From contig JACQEV010000009.1 of the NCBI GenBank assembly GCA_016200385.1, positions 1 through 6,374 of the forward strand: DNA of 6,374 nt, read 5' to 3'. This DNA is from Candidatus Methylomirabilota bacterium. GTDB taxonomy: Bacteria > Methylomirabilota > Methylomirabilia > Methylomirabilales > Methylomirabilaceae. Position 1 is the stretch's first letter, and each line of letters starts with the position of its first letter. A model generated the notes under the pieces. That model saw only the letters and a list, made by a program, of their open reading frames with translations, was not told the origin of the DNA and ran no database searches. Below are positions 1 to 5,430 of this stretch, piece after piece. Both the position numbers and the translations under genes were made by a program.

Positions 1-2
1 AG

Positions 3-497
3 CCCAAGGATGTTCCCGAGCTTGCGGGCTTCGGCCCCGTCGAACCGCGAAGAGATCCGCTGCCCACCGAAACGCTGGCGGATCTGTACGCCTCGCAGGG
101 CCTTACGGATCATGCTGCCGCGATCTACGAGCAACTGCTTGAGCATGAGCCGTTCAGGGAAGGCATTCGGGCAAAGCTGACGGCCCTGCGGGAGAAGCAG
201 GAGCCGGCACCGACGCCCCGGCCTGAGGCGCCCAGCGCACCTGTAGCCGAACACCCGGTCGCGCCATTTCCACCTCAGGCTATGGCGGGTTCGCTGCCCT
301 CGTTCGACGTGGCCAAAGAGCCGGCCGCCGTTGCCTTTGCGACTCCATTGCGCAGGAGTCGCAAGGAGATGGTGTTGGAAGAATTGGAGTCCTGGCTGCA
401 GGGAGTTCGCCGCTACCGGATGGCGGAGGGAATGCAGCCACATGGCGCAGTTGAGACGCATCCTTCCCCTTTGGTTTCCACGACAAGGAGGTTGCAG
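3..497 (+). CDS. TPR-type protein, C-terminal part (5' truncated; frame continues into aroQ)
   Basis: This is the tail of a protein that begins before the window. Codons in phase with position 3 are open from the window edge, with no stop. Residues about 22-62 of the visible part (nt 66-188) resemble a tetratricopeptide repeat: TETLADLYASQGL, then AAAIYEQLLEHEP, then a basic/acidic helix. A Pro/Ala-rich linker follows (nt about 200-280), then a short amphipathic segment, LEELESWLQGVRRYR (nt 375-419), of a kind that often closes such proteins. TPRs mediate protein-protein contacts; the partner cannot be told from here. The oddity is that no in-frame stop follows, so the frame runs through nt 420-497 straight into AroQ. 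I end the entry at 497 because a strong ribosome-binding site and GTG there restart translation for AroQ. The true product may instead be a TPR-AroQ fusion ending at 977. The family call is moderate; the boundary is uncertain. Confidence 0.55.
485..491 (+). promoter_or_regulatory. Shine-Dalgarno that decides the aroQ start
   Basis: AAGGAGG lies 6 nt upstream of an in-frame GTG (498-500). It is one of the best ribosome-binding sites in the window and lies inside the open frame coming from the TPR gene. It supports independent initiation of AroQ at GTG 498 rather than at ATG 282, which is the first ATG of the frame but lies in the low-complexity linker. Confidence 0.7.
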
Positions 498-977
498 GTG
501 TTCCCACCGCAGTCCGAGAAGGGTTCCTCGGCGAGACGGATTCTGGTGTTGAATGGTCCCAACTTGAACCTGCTTGGCCGTCGCGAACCGGATCAGTATG
601 GCCGTCTGACGCTGAAGGAGATCGAGGATGAGCTCAGGTCCTATGCCGCCTCACGGGAGGCCGAGATCCGGTTCGTTCAGACGAACCACGAAGGCGCGCT
701 GATCGACGCCATCCAGAACGCCATCGGGTGGGCTGACGCAATTGTGGTGAACCCGGCCGGCTTGACCCACACGAGTGTGGGTCTCCGGGACGCGATCGTG
801 GCCGCCGCCATTCCGGCGGTGGAGGTGCACCTGTCGAACATCTACCGGCGGGAGGAGTTTCGTCGCCAGTCACTGATCGCAGACGTCGTCGCCGGGCAGA
901 TCACCGGGTTCGGTCCTTTTAGCTATGTGCTTGGGTTGCAGGCCGCCCTTCACCTTCTTGAAGCAAAGAGATCATAG
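498..977 (+). CDS. aroQ: Type II 3-dehydroquinate dehydratase
   Basis: AroQ dehydrates 3-dehydroquinate to 3-dehydroshikimate, the third step of the cytoplasmic shikimate pathway to aromatic amino acids and folate precursors. Type II enzymes are small and usually dodecameric. From GTG 498 the product is 159 aa, against about 145-150 for the family, the excess being a short N-terminal leader. The signature ILVLNGPNLNLLGRREP is at residues 15-31. The catalytic Arg29 and Tyr34 (in QYG) are present. Other active-site elements are the NPAGLTHTS loop (85-93), the Glu109/His111 pair in VEVHLSN, and the following Arg residues in RREEFRRQS. NPAGLTHTS differs slightly from the commoner NPGAYTHTS, but the THTS core is kept. 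The start was chosen from the strong ribosome-binding site at 485-491. The frame is open upstream, so an N-terminally extended or fused form is possible. efp follows 41 nt downstream. The functional call is very secure. Confidence 0.95.
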   Translation: MFPPQSEKGSSARRILVLNGPNLNLLGRREPDQYGRLTLKEIEDELRSYAASREAEIRFVQTNHEGALIDAIQNAIGWADAIVVNPAGLTHTSVGLRDAIVAAAIPAVEVHLSNIYRREEFRRQSLIADVVAGQITGFGPFSYVLGLQAALHLLEAKRS

Positions 978-1018
978 GCGCGTCATCCTATGTGGCCAAC
1001 ACACGAGGGACAGAGGAA

Positions 1019-1579
1019 ATGATGATCGGAGGAGGGGATCTTCGCCCCGGTGTCAAGATCGAACTGGACGGGACTCCGTACGTCGTGACCGACTATCAGT
1101 GGGTCAAACCCGGCAAGGGCGGAGCGTTCATGCGGACCAAGCTGAAGAATATGAAGACCGGCGCCATCATCGACCGCACCTTCAGGACCGAGGAGAAGCT
1201 AGAGCGGGCGGAAGTGGAGGAACGGAAGGTTCAGTTCCTTTATCGCACCGAGGATGCCTATCACTTCATGGATACCGAGAGTTTCGAGCAGTTCACCTTA
1301 GAGGAGAAGCAGATCGGGGAGGCCAGCGGCTTCCTCAAGGAAGCACTGGTCATTTCCGTCCTGTTCCACCGAGGGGAACCTGTCGGTGTTGTACTTCCGA
1401 CCTTTGTGGAGCTCAAGGTGGTCGAAACCGAGCCCGGCTTCCGTGGCGACACCGCCTCTGGCGGCTCTAAGCCGGCCAAACTGGAGACTGGCGCAGTGAT
1501 CCAGGTTCCGCTATTTATCAACATCGGCGACCTGCTTCGCGTGGATACGCGCTCCGGCACCTACGTGGAGCGAGCCTGA
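1019..1579 (+). CDS. efp: Translation elongation factor P
   Basis: EF-P binds between the ribosomal P and E sites and relieves stalling at consecutive prolines. The 186-aa length from ATG 1019 matches the family (about 185-188). The N-terminal KOW-like domain begins DLRPGVKIELDG and carries the loop VKPGKGGAF at residues 29-37. Lys33 at its tip is the position that is modified (or left bare) in bacterial EF-Ps. Two OB-type domains follow. The C-terminal family signature at residues 151-170 (KPAK, then TGAVIQVPLFINIG) fits the PROSITE EF-P pattern as I remember it. A Lys at the tip argues against EarP-type rhamnosylation, which uses Arg; no modification gene is in the window. Tandem ATGs at 1019 and 1022 are both plausible starts: GAGGGA at 1005-1010 suits the first and AGAGGA at 1012-1017 the second. 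A GTG at 992 would add nine unconserved residues and is rejected. accB begins 10 nt after the stop. Confidence 0.96.
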   Translation: MMIGGGDLRPGVKIELDGTPYVVTDYQWVKPGKGGAFMRTKLKNMKTGAIIDRTFRTEEKLERAEVEERKVQFLYRTEDAYHFMDTESFEQFTLEEKQIGEASGFLKEALVISVLFHRGEPVGVVLPTFVELKVVETEPGFRGDTASGGSKPAKLETGAVIQVPLFINIGDLLRVDTRSGTYVERA

Positions 1580-1589
1580 GGAGGGCCCT

Positions 1590-2039
1590 ATGGACCTCAA
1601 ACAGATCATGGCAGTCCTGAAACTAATTCAGGAGACCGATGTCGAGGAGATCGAGGTTGAGCACGAGGGTCATCGCGTTCGCATCCGTCGTCGTGGAGCC
1701 CAAGGGCCCGTGGCGACCCCGAGCCCTATCCCCTCAGCTTCGAACCCCCAGGCGGTGGCGGCGGTTCCCAGCGCGCCCGAGATCCGAGAGGCCACAAACC
1801 TTGTCACCGTCGAGTCACCGATGGTTGGCACCTTCTACCGGGCGTCGGCGCCCGGCGCCGACGCCTACGTGCGGGAGGGTGACAAGGTCGAGAACGGGAC
1901 GGTCCTCTGTCTCATCGAGGCGATGAAACTTATGAACGAGATCGAGTCTGAAGTCAGGGGGACGGTCCGCTCCATCCTGGTGGAGAACGCTCAGCCGGTC
2001 GAGTATGGACAGCCGCTTTTTCTCATTGAACCTGCCTGA
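1590..2039 (+). CDS. accB: Biotin carboxyl carrier protein of acetyl-CoA carboxylase
   Basis: BCCP carries the covalently bound biotin that shuttles CO2 from biotin carboxylase (AccC) to the carboxyltransferase (AccA/AccD, not in this window) to make malonyl-CoA for fatty acid synthesis. It is 149 aa, typical for AccB. The N-terminal helical part (residues 1-36, DLKQIMAVLKLI and on) is followed by a Pro/Ala/Ser-rich linker (about 37-65) and a biotinyl domain (about 70-149). The biotin attachment site is EAMKLMNEIE, with Lys113. The thumb that distinguishes acetyl-CoA carboxylase BCCPs from other biotinyl or lipoyl domains is present as SPMVGTFYRASAPGADAYV (76-94). The ribosome-binding site GGAGGG at 1580-1585 overlaps the efp stop region, so translation of the two genes is probably coupled. 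accC follows after 69 nt, as the two subunits of one complex usually do. Confidence 0.97.
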   Translation: MDLKQIMAVLKLIQETDVEEIEVEHEGHRVRIRRRGAQGPVATPSPIPSASNPQAVAAVPSAPEIREATNLVTVESPMVGTFYRASAPGADAYVREGDKVENGTVLCLIEAMKLMNEIESEVRGTVRSILVENAQPVEYGQPLFLIEPA

Positions 2040-2074
2040 CCTTCGCTTTGCCCCTTCTCACCCGGCGATCCGCA

Positions 2075-2100
2075 CGAGCCCGGGCCATCGGCCCGGCTCG
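2075..2100 (+). promoter_or_regulatory. GC-rich hairpin at the accC translation start
   Basis: An inverted repeat in the accB-accC gap can form an 11-bp, almost all-GC stem: 2075-2086 pairs with 2090-2100, leaving one bulged C at 2079/2080 and an ATC loop at 2087-2089. It ends 8 nt before the accC ATG, where a Shine-Dalgarno would be expected, and no purine-rich site is visible there. No T-run follows, so it is not a standard intrinsic terminator. The structure is plain in the sequence. A role in limiting accC translation, or in mRNA processing between the two genes, is inference. Confidence 0.5.
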
Positions 2101-2108
2101 GCCCTGCC

Positions 2109-3446
2109 ATGTTTTCCAAGATCTTAATTGCCAACAGGGGGGAGATCGCCCTCCGGATCATCCGCGCCTGCCGTGAGCTCGGCGTGAAGACCGTGGCGGT
2201 CTACTCCGAGGCCGATGCCAAGTCGCTGCACGTGCAACTGGCGGACGAGTCGATTTGCATCGGCCCTCCCCAAGCTGCCAAGAGCTACCTGAATACGCCT
2301 CGCCTTATCAGCGCTGCCGGGATCACGGGCGCCGAAGCGATCCACCCGGGCTACGGATTCCTGGCCGAGAATAGCTCCTTCGCAGAAATATGCGAGCAGT
2401 CGGGGATCGTGTTTATCGGCCCCACGGCCGAACAGATCCGGCTGATGGGGGACAAAGTCAAGGCAAGGGAGACGGCCATGGCGGCCGGGGTTCCGGTGGT
2501 GCCGGGGAGTCAGGCGCCGCTCAGTAGCGCGGAGGGGGCGGTCCAGGTCGCGCTGCAAGTCGGCTACACGCTCATGCTGAAGGCCACCGCGGGCGGCGGC
2601 GGAAAAGGGATGCGGCTGGTTTCAGCCGCGTCGGAGCTTGGCCGCGCCTTCGCTGCCGCCTCCGCTGAGGCAGCGGCCGCGTTCGGGAATCCTGCCCTCT
2701 ATCTTGAGCGGTACGTCTCTCCCGCTCGCCACATCGAGATTCAACTGTTGGGAGACCAGACAGGCTCAGTCGTCCACCTCGGCGAGCGAGACTGTTCGAT
2801 TCAGCGCCGTCACCAGAAACTCCTGGAGGAGTCGCCCTCGCCAGCCGTGACGCCTGACCTCAGGGCCCGAATGGGCGAGGCGGCAATCCGGCTGGCCCGC
2901 GCGGTCAAGTATCTGGGGGCAGGGACCGTCGAGTTTCTGCTGGATGCGGAAGGGAATTTCTACTTCATGGAAATGAATACGAGGATTCAGGTGGAGCACC
3001 CGGTGACGGAAATGGTGACCGGGATCGATCTGCTGAAGGCCCAGGTCCGCATCGCCGCCGGCGAGCCGCTGTGGCTCACCCAGCAGGATATCATCCTACG
3101 AGGCCACAGCATCGAGTGCCGAATCAATGCAGAGGATCCCGAAACCTTCGTCCCGTCACCCGGGAAGATCTCGGAACTCCGTATGCCGGGAGGGCCAGGG
3201 GTGCGGGTTGACACCCACCTGTATGCCGGTTGCACCATCCCCCCATTCTACGATTCGCTCATGGCCAAGCTGATTGTGCTTGGCGAAACCCGGGATGAAG
3301 CGATCGCTCGGATGCGCCGGGCACTTGACGAACTGGAGATCCATGGCGTCAAATCCACGATCCCAATTCATAAACGGATTCTCAACTCTCCGGAGTTCAT
3401 AGCCGGGCGGGTGTCCACCCGATTCCTGGAATCGGTGCTGGTCTGA
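2109..3446 (+). CDS. accC: Biotin carboxylase subunit of acetyl-CoA carboxylase
   Basis: AccC uses ATP and bicarbonate to carboxylate the biotin on AccB in the cytoplasm. At 445 aa it is close to the E. coli enzyme (449). The N-terminal preATP-grasp domain starts with the hallmark [13 protein letters not shown] (residues 5-17) and includes [10 protein letters not shown] (79-88). The ATP-grasp domain has Lys116 (MGDK), Lys158, the glycine-rich loop GGGGKGMR (162-169), His208/Glu210 in RHIEIQ and Lys237 in RRHQK. Glu275 and the metal and catalytic cluster Glu288/Asn290/Arg292/Glu296 in [15 protein letters not shown] are also present. Arg338 in ECRINAEDP supports the C-terminal domain. No key residue is missing. 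There is no biotinyl domain, so it is the separate-subunit form acting with the upstream accB rather than a propionyl-CoA or pyruvate carboxylase fusion. ATG 2109 fits the family N-terminus although no clear ribosome-binding site precedes it. thiE begins 9 nt after the stop, in the same reading phase. Confidence 0.97.
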   Translation: MFSKILIANRGEIALRIIRACRELGVKTVAVYSEADAKSLHVQLADESICIGPPQAAKSYLNTPRLISAAGITGAEAIHPGYGFLAENSSFAEICEQSGIVFIGPTAEQIRLMGDKVKARETAMAAGVPVVPGSQAPLSSAEGAVQVALQVGYTLMLKATAGGGGKGMRLVSAASELGRAFAAASAEAAAAFGNPALYLERYVSPARHIEIQLLGDQTGSVVHLGERDCSIQRRHQKLLEESPSPAVTPDLRARMGEAAIRLARAVKYLGAGTVEFLLDAEGNFYFMEMNTRIQVEHPVTEMVTGIDLLKAQVRIAAGEPLWLTQQDIILRGHSIECRINAEDPETFVPSPGKISELRMPGGPGVRVDTHLYAGCTIPPFYDSLMAKLIVLGETRDEAIARMRRALDELEIHGVKSTIPIHKRILNSPEFIAGRVSTRFLESVLV

Positions 3447-3455
3447 CGGCCAACC

Positions 3456-4100
3456 GTGATCCCTCGGACCGGATACCGGCTTTGCGTCATCACTGATCCT
3501 GAGCTGGGGCGTGGCCTGAGTCATCTCGAAATCGCCACACAGGCGATCGAGGGGGGTGCCTTGGTGATCCAGCTTCGGGACAAATGGGCCGGACCACGCG
3601 AGCTTCTGCCCCAGGCGCGGCAGATCGCCCAGCGTTGCCGCGACCGCGGGGTTCACTTCATTGTGAATGACCGATTGGACCTGGCGCAGGCCGTTGACGC
3701 CGACGGAGTTCACCTCGGACAGGACGACCTGCCGGCGAGGGCGGCGCGTGCGCTCCTGGGTCCGGGAAAGCTCTTGGGGGTGTCCACCCACTCGCTGGAG
3801 CAGGCGATCCGGGCCGCAGCAGATGGCGCAGATTATGTCGGCATCGGACCGATCTTCGCGACGGCCACGAAGTCAACCGAGTATGCACCGGTAGGCGTGG
3901 ACACGATTCGGCAATTGCGGTCTCGGATCGATCTCCCTCTGCTCGCGATAGGGGGCGTCACCTTGAGTAATGTGAAAGAGGTGATCCGCGCTGGCGCCGC
4001 AGGGGCTGCAGTGATCTCCGCTATCATCGGCAGCGATGATATCGCCCGAGCAACGCAGGCATTTCTGGCCGCTATTGAGGAGGCGGAACAAGGGCGTTGA
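3456..4100 (+). CDS. thiE: Thiamine phosphate synthase
   Basis: ThiE joins hydroxymethylpyrimidine diphosphate and hydroxyethylthiazole phosphate to form thiamine monophosphate. The 214-aa protein has the expected single TIM barrel: QLRDK (39-43), NDRLDLA (71-77), DGVHLGQDDLP (83-93), GVSTHS (108-113), GIGPIFATATKS (129-140), AIGGV (164-168) and a phosphate-binding GAAGAAVISAI near the C-terminus. The HLGQDDLP and TATK segments favour genuine ThiE over the related TenI aminohydrolase-type proteins. The start is GTG 3456, only 9 nt after the accC TGA, with no evident Shine-Dalgarno, so translational coupling to accC is likely. No other thiamine gene is in the window and I see no TPP riboswitch upstream, so it is probably expressed with the acc operon. 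Finding thiE as the last gene of an acc cluster is uncommon. No clear terminator follows. Confidence 0.93.
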   Translation: MIPRTGYRLCVITDPELGRGLSHLEIATQAIEGGALVIQLRDKWAGPRELLPQARQIAQRCRDRGVHFIVNDRLDLAQAVDADGVHLGQDDLPARAARALLGPGKLLGVSTHSLEQAIRAAADGADYVGIGPIFATATKSTEYAPVGVDTIRQLRSRIDLPLLAIGGVTLSNVKEVIRAGAAGAAVISAIIGSDDIARATQAFLAAIEEAEQGR

Positions 4101-4115
4101 CGCGGGAAAAATCCG

Positions 4116-4145
4116 TTGACAGCGTTCTTTCGTTATTTCTATAGT
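4116..4145 (+). promoter_or_regulatory. Strong sigma-70-type promoter for the liv operon
   Basis: A perfect -35 box TTGACA (4116-4121) is followed after 18 bp by TATAGT (4140-4145), five of six matches to the -10 consensus. Transcription would start near 4152, giving a leader of about 100 nt before the binding-protein gene. It begins only 16 nt after the thiE stop. The region between the boxes is locally AT-rich against a GC-rich background, which strengthens the call. The factor that might regulate it cannot be seen. Confidence 0.75.
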
Positions 4146-4204
4146 GGGGGGCACATCTGATCCCGTCAATGCAGGGCGACATGCCGCTCGCATATGTCTG
4201 GGTC

Positions 4205-4227
4205 CAGCAGCTTCAGTCTTGCTGCTG
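4205..4227 (+). promoter_or_regulatory. Leader hairpin upstream of the binding-protein gene
   Basis: CAGCAGC (4205-4211) and GCTGCTG (4221-4227) form a perfect 7-bp stem with a 9-nt loop in the 5' leader, 10 nt before the Shine-Dalgarno. No T-run follows, so it is not a terminator. It could protect the mRNA 5' region. A second, imperfect stem is possible at 4178-4198. The function is unproven. Confidence 0.35.
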
Positions 4228-4237
4228 CCCCCTCGAT

Positions 4238-4245
4238 AAAGGAGG
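4238..4245 (+). promoter_or_regulatory. Shine-Dalgarno of the binding-protein gene
   Basis: AAAGGAGG is a near-perfect ribosome-binding site. It lies 2 nt before ATG 4248 and 5 nt before ATG 4251, so the second ATG of the tandem pair is the better start. It also argues against the in-frame ATG at 4194, which has no such site and would place 18-19 extra residues before the signal peptide. Confidence 0.75.
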
Positions 4246-4250
4246 AAATG

Positions 4251-5361
4251 ATGGGACGGCGTGGGATCTCGTTCTGGTTGGCCGGTGCGACCCTCGTGCT
4301 CGGGCTCGCCCAGGCCCATGCGGCGAGCACCGTTAAAATCGGGGTCGCCGGTCCGCTCACGGGCGATCAGGGAGCCTTCGGGCAGGAGCTGAAAAACGGC
4401 GCCATCATCGCCGTGGAGGAGTGGAACGCCAAGGGTGGCGTACTCGGGAAGAAGATTGAGATCATTTGGGGCGATGACCAACACGATCCAAGGCAGGCCG
4501 TCTCCGTGGCCAACAAGTTTGTGAACGAAGGGGCGGTCGGCGTGATCGGCCATTTCAACAGCAGTTGTTCGATTCCGGCCTCCATGACCTACCAGGAGGG
4601 CAAGGTCATCCAGCTCACACCCGCTTCGACCAACCCGCAGTTCACCGAGCGCGGCCTCTGGAATGTCTTCCGCGTCTGCGGCAGAGACGACCAACAGGGC
4701 GGCGTTGCAGCCAGCTTCATCGTGAAGAAGCTCAAGAACACACGGGTGGCCGTGCTGCACGACAAGACAACCTATGGGCAGGGGCTGGCTGATGAAACCG
4801 TGAAATCCCTTGAGAAGGCCAAGATCAAATCTGTCTACTACGGAGGCATCACTCAGGGAGAAAAAGACTACCGCGGTCCTGACCGCCGTGAAGTCGAAGC
4901 ATCCCGAAGTCCTGTTCTACGGGGGGATCTATCCAGAGGCGATCCTTCTCACGAAGCAGATGCGCGAGCTCGGCATGAAGACCATGTTCATCAGCGGCGA
5001 TGGGGTCTGGACGAAGGAATACATCGACATCGCCGGCAATGCCGCTGAAGGGTCCTTCATCACCTTCACTCCTGACCAAAGCAAGATCAAGGAGGCACAG
5101 GGAGTCATCGCGAAACACAAGGAAAAATTCGGGTTCGACGTGGGGGCCTACACCGTCTATAGCTATGTTGCAACCAACATCCTCCTCGACGCGGTCGCCG
5201 CGACCAAATCCACCGACGCCCGGAAGATCGCCGACCACATCAGGAAGACCAAGTGGAACACCGCCCTGGGACCGATCCAGTTCGACACGAAGGGCGATGT
5301 GTTGGTGTCGCCCTATGTGGTCTGGGAGGTGAAGGACGGGAAGTTCGTGGAATTGAAGTAG
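4251..5361 (+). pseudogene. livJ: Branched-chain amino acid ABC transporter periplasmic binding protein (LivJ/LivK family), frameshifted
   Basis: This is a LIV/HAAT-family periplasmic binding protein that would capture leucine, isoleucine, valine or a related amino acid and pass it to LivHMGF. The N-terminus is a Sec signal peptide: basic MGRR, a hydrophobic core from FWLAGATLVLGLA, and probable cleavage after AHA (residue 24). There is no lipobox cysteine. The mature part starts VKIGVAGPLTGDQGAFGQ and has ligand-site segments GHFNSSCSIPAS, TPASTNPQFTERG and FRVCGRDDQQG, then ISGDGVW and IAGNAAEG in the second lobe. The frame breaks near residue 205. Codons starting at 4251 read well to YYGGITQGEKDY (ending 4871), then turn to nonsense that stops at 5046-5048. 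The family sequence resumes in the +1 phase with AVLTAVKSKHPEVLFYGG and ends at 5361. The span of 1111 nt is one base over 370 codons, matching a family length near 370. It may be a real mutation or a sequence error. The exact substrate and the choice between livJ and livK are uncertain. Confidence 0.85.
4860..4873 (+). other. Frameshift site in the binding-protein gene
   Basis: Family-like sequence leaves the first frame and resumes in the +1 frame around here. Two one-step explanations fit. One is an extra A in the five-A run 4861-4865, giving GEK-TTAVLTAV when removed. The other is loss of two bases from an ACAC repeat near 4870, giving GEKDY-TAVLTAV when restored. The second keeps the Asp and aromatic residue found in relatives such as the GEKDF of E. 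coli LivJ; the first is the commoner type of sequencing error. Confidence 0.8.
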
Positions 5362-5385
5362 GCCCGATGTCGCTCGGGGCGCTGC

Positions 5386-5417
5386 GGAGGGAAGGGAGCA
5401 ATCTCTTCCCTCCTTTT
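5386..5417 (+). terminator. Intrinsic-terminator-like hairpin between livJ and livH
   Basis: The arms 5386-5397 and 5402-5413 form a 12-bp stem with a single G-U pair, closed by a GCAA (GNRA) tetraloop at 5398-5401 and followed by TTTT (5414-5417) then GTCTT. It lies 24 nt after the binding-protein stop and ends 13 nt before the livH ATG. The short T-run suggests partial rather than complete termination. It may also act as a 3' stability element, so that the binding protein is made in excess over the membrane and ATPase subunits, as is usual for such importers. Confidence 0.7.
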
Positions 5418-5430
5418 GTCTTGGTGGGCT

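Noticed and set aside
282..497. ATG 282 as the aroQ start, giving a 231-aa protein
   Set aside because: The extra 72 residues are low-complexity linker and TPR-tail sequence, the frame is already open upstream, and there is a strong ribosome-binding site with a GTG at 485-500. The fusion possibility is reported separately.
958..993. Possible promoter upstream of efp (TTGAAG at 958, CTATGT-like box further on)
   Set aside because: The boxes are poor and the spacing is well beyond 17-18 bp.
925..1470. 181-codon plus-strand open frame over aroQ/efp
   Set aside because: It overlaps well-conserved genes in another phase and is rich in Arg/Gly/His, as expected of a shadow frame in GC-rich DNA.
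3156..3791. Long minus-strand open frame over accC/thiE
   Set aside because: It is antisense to two highly conserved genes, lacks a recognisable domain, and spans their junction; high-GC antisense openness explains it.
4101..4115. Intrinsic terminator after thiE
   Set aside because: There is a short A-run but no stem before it, so no terminator can be supported.
4194..4250. ATG 4194 as start of the binding protein
   Set aside because: It has no ribosome-binding site and would put polar residues before an otherwise standard signal peptide. AAAGGAGG at 4238-4245 points to ATG 4248/4251.
4169..4340. Leader peptide for branched-chain amino acid attenuation
   Set aside because: The frame from ATG 4169 has no ribosome-binding site, no run of Leu/Ile/Val codons and no early stop, and the leader hairpin has no T-run.
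4860..4868. Classical -1 programmed slippery site in the A run
   Set aside because: The codons are GAA AAA GAC, not an X-XXY-YYZ heptamer in the needed phase, and the required shift is +1 (or -2), not -1.
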